Assembly (NCBI GenBank): GCA_964434165.1
Contig: CAYSUS010000083.1
Location: 1-32,424, forward strand
Origin: CAYSUS01 sp964434165
Lineage (GTDB): Bacteria > Planctomycetota > Planctomycetia > Pirellulales > Thermoguttaceae
Reading direction: 5' to 3'
Length of the DNA stretch: 32,424 bases
Of this stretch, positions 19,737 to 27,765 are shown in pieces; positions within the stretch are counted from its first letter, which is position 1, and each line of letters opens with the position of its first letter. The position numbers and the translations under genes were made by a program. The notes beneath the pieces are model-generated. The model did not search any database, was not told the origin of the DNA, and saw only the letters and a program-made list of their open reading frames with translations.

Positions 19737-22700
19737 CTACGGGGTGCCTTCCAGGCACACCACCTTGTGATCGACCGACGAGAGGAACAGCCGGTCGCCG
19801 GCCGCAGCCATGCCGTCGAACACCGGCGGGGAGTCGAGATCCAGTCCCGCGATCCGCTCGCCGCTCTCCGCCTCGTAGGCCGCCAGCACCGCGGGGCCGG
19901 CGGCGCCGAGGGCCGGCTCCTCGCCCGACCCATCGTACCCCGGGCCCGCCGCCCACAGCACGTCGCCGGCGAGCACCATGGCGCGAACCACCAGCGGCAC
20001 CTCGCGGCTCCAGTGGACGTTCACCTTGGCCGGCTTCTGCAAGCGCATCAGGGCCGCGTTGTTGTTCCTGATCGCCTTGTCGATCGTCTCGACCTTCTTG
20101 TCGGCGCGGAACAGGTGGCAGTCGGCCAGGCTGCGGCTGCGGCTGACGTTCTTGCGCCCGTAGCCGAACACGGTCTTCTCGTCGGCCACCAGCAGCCGGC
20201 CGCTGGGACGGATTCGCGCCATGACGGCCCAGCCGCTCGCCCGGCCCCACGCCCGCTCTGCCCATTGCCAGTACGTGCGATGCCACCAGGTATCGTCGAG
20301 CAGGCCGGCGGAGCAGTAGAGGTGCGGACGGAACGTCTTCTGATCGACCCCGTCGAGGCTCAGCACCAGGTCGCGCAGGTAGATGAACCGGCCGTCGCAT
20401 ACGAGCACGTCGGGCAGGGCGCCGGGGAGCTCGGTGTCTTCGATCAGCTCCTCCGGCTGGTGCCCCGTCTGGGGATCGCGGCTGTCGAAGCGGGTCTGGC
20501 CGAGGAGGGCCCCCGTCGCCGCGTCGAGCCGGTAGAGCGTCATGCCGCCATCGAGATACGAGGACCGCCCGGCCGTGCAATAGACCACGCCGTCGCGCAC
20601 CAGCACGCTGCCGGTCACCGGCCACACCGATTCGACCTGCCCGAACGCCACCAGGCGGCGATCGACCGGGGCGGCGCGGAAACGCCACACGAGCCGGCCG
20701 TCGTGCAGGCGGAGGCAATACACGCAGCCGTCGGCCGAACCGAAGATGGCCAGCTCGCCGTGGATGGTCGGCGGGGAGTCGATCCGCCCTCCCGTGGTGT
20801 ATTCCCACGCCGGCTTGCCGTCGCTCGCGCCGAGGGCGTGAACCGTGTGCTGATCCACGGCCGCCACGAGCAGCACGCCGCGCGCGACCACCGGCGCGGT
20901 GAGCCGACCGCCCAGCTCGGTCTCCCAGGCGGGCGCGAGCTTCGCCGGCACGGCCGCCGCCGTGCAGCCGCTCCTTGCCGCGTCGTGGCGAAACGTGGGC
21001 CAGTCGTTCGACGGGGCGTCCGCCGCGGCGGACATCTCCTTCTCGGACCCCGCGCCGAACGCCGGCCCGCGCTCCAGGCGCGGGGCCTTGCCGGGCCCCG
21101 TCGCCTCGGGGGCCGGGCCGGGCCGCTTCGGCGCCAGGGCCCAGAAGCCGCTCAGCTTGCTCTGGATGTAGCAGGCGCAGGCATGGGGCGGCACGTAGAG
21201 CAGCCCGTTGGCCGGCATGACCCCGTACTGGCAGGCCCCCCGCACCCAGCAGTGCCGCTCGGTCGCGTTGCGGTCCAGGTCGATCAGCTCGATCCCCGTG
21301 CGGCCCAGCAGGAGGAAGCGGTCGGTGGCCTTGTTGCGGTAGCAGCGGTGGTGGTGCGTTTCGGTGAAGGCGCCCGCGGTGTCCAGCCGCCGCTGGACCT
21401 CGCCCGTACGCAGATCGCGGCCCTCGGCCAGATCGGGCGTGTTTCGCCCCGGCGCGTAGCTGGCCCAGACCAGCCCGTCGGCCACGAAGACGTCGGCCGC
21501 CGCGTTGTAGCCCTGGGCGGTCGGGCAGCGCCACAGCTCGCGGCCGTCGGTCGCGGAGAAGGCGATCAGCTCGCCCTGGGAAGCCGCCCCGTTCTCCGGC
21601 CGGGCGGTGACCTTCCACTGGACTTGGGCGTCGCCGTGCGCCCCGCCGCCGTTCCCGGCGCGCCCGCCCCCGGCCACGGCGCAATCGGCCGAGAGGACCA
21701 CGTCCTCGTGCACCACGAGCGTGGGGACCGACCAGGAGAGCCGGTTGACGCTCACCGGCCGGTCCGCCTTCCAGCGGACGTTGCCGTCGGCGGCGTCGAG
21801 GCACACCAGGTGCAAGGGGCCCTGGAAAAAGACCTTGCCTCCGCTGACCGCCAGCGTGCTCGGCAGCAGCTCCGAGGTCTCCGCGTCGGACCTCTCCCAA
21901 AGCCGTTTGCCGGTGGCCGCTTCGATGGCGGAAATCCGCTTGTTGCGGGGCGGCGGACTCGCCGCGCCGCGGCGCCGCGACTCGGCATACGGACCCTCGG
22001 CAATGTCGCCGCCCACCAGATACAGGACTTCCCCGTCCAAGAGCACCTCGACCGTGTCCTCCGTGTCGGCGTAGGTCCGCACGGTCTCGCCCGTGGCCGC
22101 GTCCAGCGCCACCAGCGGCTGGCGGTAGCCGAGCGTCGCATAAATCCGATCGCCCGCGGCCACCAGGCGGCGGTTGAGTTCCGACGGGCCGCTGCGGAAC
22201 GGCCGCAGGATGCCTTCCCACGGGGCGACCTCCCGCTTCCAGAGGACCACGCCGCTGAACGCGTCGCGCGCCACCAGGCGCCACTGGGGTGGCTGGGCCA
22301 GGGACGCGATCGGCCCCTCGTCGAGGACCGCGAACAGGCGGCCGCCGCTAGTGACCAGCGCGCTGGTGGAAGAGAGATGGTTGTGATGCCGCGCCCACTT
22401 GGGGGCCGCGATCCATTGGGCATGGTACGGGGCTGCCACGCGCCGGTCGCGGCTGACGGCGTTGTTGTCGGGTGCGTGGAGATAGTGCGTCCACTCGTCG
22501 ATGTCCGCGGGCCACGGCCTGGCGATCCTGGTCCAGGCGCCCGCTTCGACCGCGCCGGGCCGCGTTGCGACATCGGCGTCCAGGTCTCGGCTCGCGGCGA
22601 TCAGCGCCACCCCGCCCGGGCAGAGCACGCGCACCATCTCCTCGACCGGGACCTTGTGCGGGTCGTCGGCCACCAGCAGGTTGACGCAGCCGTCGATGTA

Positions 22701-22994
22701 CGGCAGGTGCGCCCCGTCGAAGCGAACGGCCGTCGCCCGGCCGTAGAGGCCCCGCTGCCGAAGGTGCTGCCGCGCCCGAGAGACCTGGTCGGGATCGACG
22801 GCCAGGCCCTGGACCAGGAACGCGGGTTCGGCGGCAAGCTCGGCCGTCAGATGTCCGTTGCCGCAGCCGACGTGGACGAGCAGCCCGCCGCGCACGCCGC
22901 TGGCCTGGAGGACCGCCTCGGCCCCCTCGGCAGCCGCCCCCCGGGGGACACCCGCGAGAGCCATCATCAGCACGAAGGGAAGGGATGCACGCAT
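19737..22994 (-). CDS. Exported methyltransferase-like domain fused to PQQ-type beta-propeller (paralogue 2)
   Basis: The 1085-residue protein has a Sec signal peptide (MRASLPFVLMMALAGVPRGAAA) with no lipobox, unlike paralogue 1. Residues about 26-140 resemble a class I SAM methyltransferase: HVGCGNG at 41-47, VDP at 66-68, then GAHLPYIDGCVNLLVADD. The linker DIDEW...YLHAPDNNAV (164-180) matches paralogue 1. The beta-propeller follows with PQQ-type blades (LDAATGETVRTY, IEAATGKRLWER, FSATDGRELWRC, YEAESGERIAGL). The string LLYVPPHACACYI carries C606-x-C608, again matching paralogue 1. Strings such as WRLVARDAFSGVVLW are nearly identical in both. The start is fixed by AGGAG 9 bases upstream; the frame to 23372 is not used. 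It is the first gene of the four-gene unit. Function is unknown; ligand or glycan binding, or a structural role in sulfated-glycan processing, are inferences. Confidence 0.85.
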   Translation of the reverse strand: MRASLPFVLMMALAGVPRGAAAEGAEAVLQASGVRGGLLVHVGCGNGHLTAELAAEPAFLVQGLAVDPDQVSRARQHLRQRGLYGRATAVRFDGAHLPYIDGCVNLLVADDPHKVPVEEMVRVLCPGGVALIAASRDLDADVATRPGAVEAGAWTRIARPWPADIDEWTHYLHAPDNNAVSRDRRVAAPYHAQWIAAPKWARHHNHLSSTSALVTSGGRLFAVLDEGPIASLAQPPQWRLVARDAFSGVVLWKREVAPWEGILRPFRSGPSELNRRLVAAGDRIYATLGYRQPLVALDAATGETVRTYADTEDTVEVLLDGEVLYLVGGDIAEGPYAESRRRGAASPPPRNKRISAIEAATGKRLWERSDAETSELLPSTLAVSGGKVFFQGPLHLVCLDAADGNVRWKADRPVSVNRLSWSVPTLVVHEDVVLSADCAVAGGGRAGNGGGAHGDAQVQWKVTARPENGAASQGELIAFSATDGRELWRCPTAQGYNAAADVFVADGLVWASYAPGRNTPDLAEGRDLRTGEVQRRLDTAGAFTETHHHRCYRNKATDRFLLLGRTGIELIDLDRNATERHCWVRGACQYGVMPANGLLYVPPHACACYIQSKLSGFWALAPKRPGPAPEATGPGKAPRLERGPAFGAGSEKEMSAAADAPSNDWPTFRHDAARSGCTAAAVPAKLAPAWETELGGRLTAPVVARGVLLVAAVDQHTVHALGASDGKPAWEYTTGGRIDSPPTIHGELAIFGSADGCVYCLRLHDGRLVWRFRAAPVDRRLVAFGQVESVWPVTGSVLVRDGVVYCTAGRSSYLDGGMTLYRLDAATGALLGQTRFDSRDPQTGHQPEELIEDTELPGALPDVLVCDGRFIYLRDLVLSLDGVDQKTFRPHLYCSAGLLDDTWWHRTYWQWAERAWGRASGWAVMARIRPSGRLLVADEKTVFGYGRKNVSRSRSLADCHLFRADKKVETIDKAIRNNNAALMRLQKPAKVNVHWSREVPLVVRAMVLAGDVLWAAGPGYDGSGEEPALGAAGPAVLAAYEAESGERIAGLDLDSPPVFDGMAAAGDRLFLSSVDHKVVCLEGTP

Positions 22995-23003
22995 GAGGGG
23001 GCA

Positions 23004-23008
23004 CTCCT
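23004..23008 (-). promoter_or_regulatory. Ribosome-binding site fixing the start at 22994
   Basis: AGGAG on the minus strand, 9 bases before the ATG that opens the signal peptide. It rules out the much longer open frame that reaches 23372. Confidence 0.65.
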
Positions 23009-23109
23009 GGGACGTGGCGTCGGGCGGCCGCGGAGCGTGGCGGGACATCCGCGGCGGACCGCCTCGACGCGCCTGGGGCGGGCGGCGAAATCCTCTCCAG
23101 CGCCCCCGT

Positions 23110-23138
23110 ATTGTAGTCGCGGCACCGCGGCGTGGCGA
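23110..23138 (-). promoter_or_regulatory. Possible sigma-70-type promoter of the methyltransferase/propeller operon
   Basis: On the minus strand TCGCCA (23138-23133, 4 of 6 matches to TTGACA) is followed after 17 bases by TACAAT (23115-23110, 5 of 6 matches to TATAAT). The start codon lies 115 bases downstream of the -10 box. A TACAAT is uncommon in such GC-rich DNA, but planctomycete promoters are poorly known and chance is not excluded. Confidence 0.3.
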
Positions 23139-23470
23139 GGCACCGCGCGTCGCGTGTCTGGCCGGGTGTCCCGGCGGCGTTCGCCCCACGCGCGGGCTCA
23201 CGTCCACGGCTTGACGCGGTGGCCGCTTCGCGGCCGCATCATCCACGCGCGTCGGACGCGGCGGGCCGTCTGTGCGGACTATGCCGGGAGATGCCGCCGG
23301 CGAGGATTGCAGCAACGCCCGGCGTCTCCAGCCGCGGAGAAAGCCGCGCCGCGGTTCGGAACCGACTCGCATTCCGGGCTATTGCTTGAGTAGCACCGGT
23401 TGCCCCACGGCCGACCGGTGCGCTCGCAGGGACAACCACGAGACGCGATAGGACAGCAACAGGCCGCACC

Positions 23471-24907
23471 ATGGACCGTGTCGTCGACCGAGGCAGCCGC
23501 AGGGCGGCTTGGGCCGACCGAATGTCGTATCTGGGCTTCCTGGCCGGGTTGTCTTTCTTGCTGTTCGTCCTGGGGGCGCTGGCCGCGTACAGGGACTGGC
23601 CCGCGGCCCGTTACGTCCGCCACGCCTCGCTGGCCGCGCAGGCCCTCGTCGCCCAGGGCGAGCTCAGCGCCGATCGCTATCCCAAGTACCTGTGGTTTCC
23701 CGCCGTCCACTCCGAGCGCGGCCTGACGCGCCGCGACGCCGCAAGGTCGCAGCCCGGCTACACGCTCTATTCGTCGGGGCACAAGGCCCAGGTGACGCTC
23801 CTCGACGAGACCGGCAACGTCGTGCACTGCTGGGAAGCACCCTTCAGCCGGGTGTGGCCCGACGCGAGGCACGTGCGCGGGTGGGTCCCGGACCGATCGG
23901 TCGCCATCCGCCGGGCGCACGTCTTTCCCAACGGCGACCTGCTCGCCCTGTACGAGTCGCCCCTGCACACCCCCAGCGGCTGCGGACTGGCCCGGCTCGA
24001 CCGCCACGGCGACGTGAAGTGGCGGCTGGACGAGAATGCCCATCACGACTTCTCGCTGGGCCCGGGAGGACGCATCGTCGTCCTCACGCACGAGGTCAGC
24101 GGGCACGCGCCCGCGAACTGGGAGCAACTCGTCACGCCGTTCGTGGAGGAGTTCGTCACGGTCCTCACGCCCGACGGCGAGGTGGTTCAGCGGCTCTCGC
24201 TGTTCGAGATGCTCGGGCGGTCTCCCTTCCATCGACCCCTGGTGACCCACGCCGACCAGATGGGCGACGTGCTGCACAGCAACACGGTGCGCGTGATCGG
24301 TCCCGGGTTCGCGTCGCGGCACGAGGGCGTCGCGCCGGGCGACGTCATGGTCTGCCTGCGCAACGTGAACCTGGTGGTCGTCGTCGATCTGCGGCGCGAA
24401 TCGATCGGCTGGGCGATGACCGGTCCGTGGCGGCTCCCCCACGACTCCGACCCGCTGCCGGACGGAAGCATGCTGATCTTCGACAACTGCTTCGCCCGGG
24501 GCACCGAACACGGGTCGCGGGTGATCCGGTTCGACCCGCGGACGGGCGCCGTGCGGTGGCAGTATGCCGGCGGCGAGGCCGGGACGCTGCGCAGCGACAT
24601 CCGCTCGTGCCAGCAGTTGCTCCCCAACGCGAACGTGCTGATCACCGAGTCGGACCGCGGCCGGCTGATCGAAGTGAGTCCGGCCGGCCGGGTGGTCTGG
24701 GAATACGTCAACCCGGTCCGCGGCGGCGACCACGACGAGCTGATCCCCATCGTCACCGGAGCGCGGCGCTACCGCGCCGAGGAGGTGCCGTTCGTCGAGC
24801 ATCGCGGCGTGGCGAGCGGCTCCTCGCGCCGGGCCCTCCACCTGGCCCGGGCTTCGACGTCCGATCCCCCCGCTCCCCTTGCACGAGAGAGCGAGAATGA
24901 TCTGTGA
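23471..24907 (+). CDS. Membrane-anchored arylsulfotransferase (ASST)-like protein
   Basis: The 478-residue protein has an N-terminal membrane helix (about 19-40, MSYLGFLAGLSFLLFVLGALAAY) and then a beta-propeller-like domain. Characteristic strings are HVFPNGDLLALYE, NAHHDFSLGPGG (H191-H192), LHSNTVRVIG, LPHDSDPLPDGSMLIFDNC (H324) and VWEYVNPVRGG. These match the PQQ-independent arylsulfotransferase family (Pfam ASST/Arylsulfotran_2 type), in which a histidine carries sulfate between phenolic donors and acceptors. Whether this member is catalytic is not shown by sequence. The predicted propeller lies outside the membrane. The ribosome-binding site is weak; an alternative ATG at 23522 also keeps the membrane helix. 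The gene overlaps the next by 11 bases and leads a four-gene cassette ending in a sulfotransferase, which strengthens a role in sulfate chemistry. Confidence 0.82.
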   Translation: MDRVVDRGSRRAAWADRMSYLGFLAGLSFLLFVLGALAAYRDWPAARYVRHASLAAQALVAQGELSADRYPKYLWFPAVHSERGLTRRDAARSQPGYTLYSSGHKAQVTLLDETGNVVHCWEAPFSRVWPDARHVRGWVPDRSVAIRRAHVFPNGDLLALYESPLHTPSGCGLARLDRHGDVKWRLDENAHHDFSLGPGGRIVVLTHEVSGHAPANWEQLVTPFVEEFVTVLTPDGEVVQRLSLFEMLGRSPFHRPLVTHADQMGDVLHSNTVRVIGPGFASRHEGVAPGDVMVCLRNVNLVVVVDLRRESIGWAMTGPWRLPHDSDPLPDGSMLIFDNCFARGTEHGSRVIRFDPRTGAVRWQYAGGEAGTLRSDIRSCQQLLPNANVLITESDRGRLIEVSPAGRVVWEYVNPVRGGDHDELIPIVTGARRYRAEEVPFVEHRGVASGSSRRALHLARASTSDPPAPLARESENDL

Positions 24908-25061
24908 CCTGCTGCTTGGATATGTCGGCCCCGGCGCGGGGCTGGGATTGATCGGGGCGCTGGTGGGCCTGATCCTGGCGGTGACGAGCGCGCTGGGGTT
25001 CGTGCTGCTCTGGCCGCTGCGCCGGCTCCTTCGCAAGTTGAGGAATCATGACCGGAGCTGA
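24897..25061 (+). CDS. 54-residue single-span membrane protein with GPGAG motif
   Basis: Starting at the ATG at 24897 the protein has 54 residues: MICDLLLGYVGPGAG, a hydrophobic helix rich in Gly, Leu and Ala, then a basic tail (LRRLLRKLRNHDRS). The start overlaps the ASST-like gene by 11 bases and its end overlaps the next gene by 14, the usual sign of translational coupling. The longer frame starting at 24879 is possible but less likely, since GAGAGAG precedes 24897. Small proteins with a Y-[IV]-GPGAG start and a basic C-terminus recur in planctomycetes and verrucomicrobia, sometimes near phosphatase-superfamily or glycan genes; no function is established that I know of. It may be a subunit or scaffold for the neighbouring membrane proteins. 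Confidence 0.75.
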   Translation: MICDLLLGYVGPGAGLGLIGALVGLILAVTSALGFVLLWPLRRLLRKLRNHDRS

Positions 25062-25467
25062 GGGGGCGCTGGCCGGGCGCATGCTGATCGTCGCCGGGGC
25101 GGCCCTCGCCGGCGTCGCGTCGATGCTGCTCTACAAGGTCGCCTCGCCTCAGCGGCGCCTGGAGCAGCTCGCCGCCGCGACCTCCGCACGGTGGGACTGG
25201 ATCGAGCACGACGGGTCGTTCCGCGATGCGTGGCCCCTGATCCGCCGCGACCTGGGGCTTGCGCTTGCGCGCGTGAGGCTCTCGCTGGGACCTTCCCTGC
25301 TTGCGGGGCTGCCGGTGCTGCTGGGCGCGTACCTGATGGAAGACGCGCTGTCCGCGGTGCGCGTGCTGCCGCTGGGTCCGGCATGGCTGCGGTCGGGCTG
25401 GTCCGCGTTCTTCCTCGCCGCCGCCCTGGCGGCGCTGGCCGTCAAACTCCTCCTGAGAATCAAGTAG
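25048..25467 (+). CDS. Small membrane protein with three predicted helices, unknown family
   Basis: The 139-residue protein has membrane helices at about residues 11-30, 80-97 and 118-137. Between the first two lies a charged segment (SPQRRLEQLAAATSARWDWIEHDGSFRDAWPLIRRDL). The layout of one helix, a charged helical loop starting SPQRRL and two more helices recalls EMC3/DUF106 and YidC-type insertases, but the similarity is weak and is only a suggestion. It overlaps the 54-residue protein by 14 bases and ends 21 bases before the sulfotransferase start, so it is part of the same transcript. GAGGA lies just upstream of the ATG, with short spacing. Confidence 0.75.
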   Translation: MTGAEGALAGRMLIVAGAALAGVASMLLYKVASPQRRLEQLAAATSARWDWIEHDGSFRDAWPLIRRDLGLALARVRLSLGPSLLAGLPVLLGAYLMEDALSAVRVLPLGPAWLRSGWSAFFLAAALAALAVKLLLRIK

Positions 25468-25488
25468 AAGCCTCAAGGCCCCAAGGCC

Positions 25489-26637
25489 GTGTCCCGCGAC
25501 GAGTCCAAGGAGTTCGATTCCTTCCGCGTGCCGCCGGGCCGGCACCTGCTCGAAGGCATGGTGCATCGGCGCACGCGACTGTGGGTCCGCCTGGGCCGCC
25601 TGGAGACGTGGTGCCTGGGCTCGGCGCTCGACGGAGTGGAGATCGACCGCCCGGTGTTCGTGGCCGGCCTGGCGCGGTCGGGCACGACGATCCTGCTGCA
25701 CGTGCTGGCCGATCACCCGCACGTGGCCACGCACCGCCATCGCGATTTCCCGCTGGTCTTCACGCCCTACTGGTGGAACGAGATCGTGCGCCGCGCGCCC
25801 TGCCGGCCGGCGGCGGCCACGGAGCGGGCCCATCGCGACGGAATCATGATCACGCCCGACAGCCCCGAAGCGATGGAGGAGCCGCTGTGGATGGCCTTCT
25901 TCCCCGACGCCCACGACCCGGCCGTCTCTCAGGTCCTCGACGCGTCGGTCGAGCGGCCCGACTTCGAGCGGTTCTTCCGCGATCATCTCCGCAAGCTGCT
26001 CCTCGTGCGCGGCGGACGCCGTTACGCGGCGAAGGGCAACTACCATCTCACCCGGCTCCAATACCTGTTGAAGGTGCTGCCCGACGCCCGATTCGTCTTG
26101 CCGGTCCGGCGGCCCGCGTCGCACGTGGCCTCGCTGATGAGGCAGCAGCGGAGGTTCAGCGAGGGTCAGAGCCGCCACCGGCGCGCGCTCGATCACATGC
26201 GGTGGGCGGGGCACTTCGAGTTCGGCCTCGACCGCCGCCCCCTCAACGTGGGCGACTGGCGCGTCGCGCGCGAGATCCTGGACCTCTGGGAGCAGGGCGA
26301 GGAAGTGCGGGGGTGGGCCCGCTACTGGGCCCGGGTTTACGGCTGGCTCGCGGACCGCATGGCCGACGACGCGCGCCTCCGTCGCGCCGCCCGCCTGGTC
26401 CGGTTCGAAGACCTGTGCCGCGACCCCGGCCGGGTGCTCCGCGAGGTCCTTTCTCACGCCGATCTGCACGAGGAGCGGTTGATCGCCCGATCCCGCGCGT
26501 TGATTCGCGCTCCCGGCGGCGACCGACAGCGGCTCTCGCCGCGGGAGGAGGCGATCGTCGCCGAGGAGACCGCCGAGGTGGCGAAGCGGCTCGGCTACAA
26601 GGCCGCGGAGCCGCAGCCGGCGGCCGCCTGCGACTGA
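25489..26637 (+). CDS. Sulfotransferase-family protein (PAPS-dependent type)
   Basis: The 382-residue protein starts at GTG. The PAPS 5'-phosphosulfate loop is VFVAGLARSGTTILLHVL, with R63-S-G-T-T67. The 3'-phosphate-binding segment is probably VLPVRRPASHVASLMRQQ. Other features are FPLVFTPYWWNE and a C-terminal LVRFEDLCRDPGRVL, typical of the Sulfotransfer_3-type group. No signal peptide or membrane helix is seen, so it acts in the cytoplasm, moving sulfate from PAPS to a glycan, lipid or small-molecule acceptor not identifiable here. It is last in the cassette with the ASST-like protein and two membrane proteins. A two-step scheme, cytoplasmic sulfation followed by transfer outside, is an inference. 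The ribosome-binding site is weak; a later ATG (25558) would remove 23 residues but keep the P-loop. Confidence 0.88.
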   Translation: MSRDESKEFDSFRVPPGRHLLEGMVHRRTRLWVRLGRLETWCLGSALDGVEIDRPVFVAGLARSGTTILLHVLADHPHVATHRHRDFPLVFTPYWWNEIVRRAPCRPAAATERAHRDGIMITPDSPEAMEEPLWMAFFPDAHDPAVSQVLDASVERPDFERFFRDHLRKLLLVRGGRRYAAKGNYHLTRLQYLLKVLPDARFVLPVRRPASHVASLMRQQRRFSEGQSRHRRALDHMRWAGHFEFGLDRRPLNVGDWRVAREILDLWEQGEEVRGWARYWARVYGWLADRMADDARLRRAARLVRFEDLCRDPGRVLREVLSHADLHEERLIARSRALIRAPGGDRQRLSPREEAIVAEETAEVAKRLGYKAAEPQPAAACD

Positions 26638-26980
26638 CCAGCAAGGGAGGAAGGGATCGCTTCAGGACGGTCGCGATGCTCTTGGGAACGAGCCAAGAAC
26701 AACTTCGCCATTCTGGGTAGTCCGGCGGATAAGGAGAACAGGAGAAAGCGAAGGCGACGAAGTGGGAGACCTCCGTTGCCTCCGACTCCTCTGCGGTCTC
26801 AATCCCGGTTGGCTGCCAATCGCTTCGCCCAAGGCACGCCGTCGCGAGGTCGCGTCGCCGCAGCTCCGGCGCCGAAGCCAGCCATTTCGGCGAAGCGCTT
26901 TCGGAGTGGAATGAACCGGTCGGCGTGCGGGCAGGGATCGGCGCGTGCGCCGCTGATGCACCCGACGGAGATAGGTCTCG
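26638..26980. other. 343-bp intergenic region, no gene recognised
   Basis: It follows the sulfotransferase and precedes the Uma2-family gene. It contains a purine-rich stretch (ggataaggagaacaggagaa) near 26729 followed by a pyrimidine-rich one (cctccgttgcctccgactcc) near 26772. Similar wording recurs between genes in planctomycete genomes, so it may be a degraded repeat, but no second copy is present in this window. Small open frames here show no domain. Confidence 0.4.
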
Positions 26981-27610
26981 ATGTCCGTGGTTTCCGCCCA
27001 GGCCGTAAGCCGCGTGTTGCTGACCGGCGTGTCCTGGTCCACCTATGAAGCGCTGGTGACCGAGTCCGATCGCCGCGGCTCGCGCTTCACCTACCTCCGC
27101 GGAGTGCTGGAGATCCTGTCCCCCTCGCGCGAGCACGAACAGGTGAAGACCTTGCTCGGGCGGATGATCGAGATGGTTACCCTGGAAGGGCGGATCGCGA
27201 TCGCCAGCGGCGGCTCCACAACGCTCAGGAGCCACAGGAAGCAGGCCGGCGTGGAGCCGGACGAGTGTTACTTCGTAGCCAACGAGGCGAAGGTCCGCGC
27301 CCGCGATTCCTTCGACGCGGCCCGCGATCCGCCGCCCGACCTGGCGATCGAGATGGACATCACGTCGAGCTTCCTGGATCAACTCGAGATCTACTCCGCG
27401 CTCGGGGTGCCTGAGGTCTGGCTCTGTGATGGGCGGCGCGTTCGCGTGTTCGTTCTCGGTGACGAAGGCTCCTACTCCGAAACCGCGCGGGGCTTTTCCT
27501 TCCCCTTCCTCCCCCTCTCCGCGATGGAGGCCGTGCTGGCCGGACGCGGTGAGGTGGACGAGACCACGCCCATCCACTCCTTCCGGGAGTCGCTTGCGGG
27601 CCTGAAGTGA
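26981..27610 (+). CDS. Uma2-family (DUF820) PD-(D/E)XK-fold protein
   Basis: The 209-residue protein has the Uma2 fold signatures: FTYLRGVLEILSPSREHE near the N-terminus, GVEPDECYFV, PPDLAIEMDITSSFLDQLEIY (D120, E124) and YSALGVPEVWLCDG. The family has the PD-(D/E)XK nuclease-like fold, and these acidic residues match its active-site region, but no biological role is established. Family members are very numerous in cyanobacteria and planctomycetes. GGAG lies 10 bases before the ATG. The gene stands alone, with 343 non-coding bases before it and 155 after, so no partner gene is indicated. Its neighbours concern glycans and sulfate, and a functional link is unlikely. Confidence 0.88.
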   Translation: MSVVSAQAVSRVLLTGVSWSTYEALVTESDRRGSRFTYLRGVLEILSPSREHEQVKTLLGRMIEMVTLEGRIAIASGGSTTLRSHRKQAGVEPDECYFVANEAKVRARDSFDAARDPPPDLAIEMDITSSFLDQLEIYSALGVPEVWLCDGRRVRVFVLGDEGSYSETARGFSFPFLPLSAMEAVLAGRGEVDETTPIHSFRESLAGLK

Positions 27611-27642
27611 CACCCGTCGCGGTCACGCGGTGCGTGCCCGAT

Positions 27643-27682
27643 CCGAAAAACCCGCGTGTCCGACCGCTTCGCGGGTGTTCGG
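27643..27682. terminator. Imperfect hairpin after the Uma2-family gene
   Basis: The arms ccgaaaaacccgcg (27643-27656) and cgcgggtgttcgg (27670-27682) pair with an internal mismatch loop; the cccgcg/cgcggg core is perfect. It lies 33 bases past the stop codon and is a plausible terminator, though no T-tract follows directly. Confidence 0.4.
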
Positions 27683-27765
27683 GCCTGCGTTTCGGGCTAT
27701 CATGGGCGGCCGTGCGCTACGGATCGGAGATGCGTCACTCGATCACCCACCTGAGAGCCCGAATC

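Larger units (their letters stand above)
22995..23470. other. 476-bp divergent intergenic region
   Basis: It lies between the minus-strand four-gene unit and the plus-strand sulfotransferase cassette and should hold promoters for both. No gene is supported. It contains a possible minus-strand promoter (23110-23138), a hairpin ggccgc-ttc-gcggcc at 23221-23235, and a 7-bp inverted repeat caccggt/accggtg at 23394-23420 about 50 bases before the plus-strand start. Confidence 0.5.

Noticed and set aside
23213..23241. Plus-strand promoter with TTGACG as -35 box
   Set aside because: No acceptable -10 hexamer lies 16-18 bases downstream; the spacer is occupied by a GC hairpin.
19767..23393. 1208-codon open frame on the plus strand
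   Set aside because: It is antisense to the second fusion gene; composition is typical of a GC-rich shadow frame.
26981..27610. Restriction or toxin system built around the Uma2-family gene
   Set aside because: No methyltransferase, antitoxin or other defence gene is adjacent; the gene stands alone and the family has no proven defence role.
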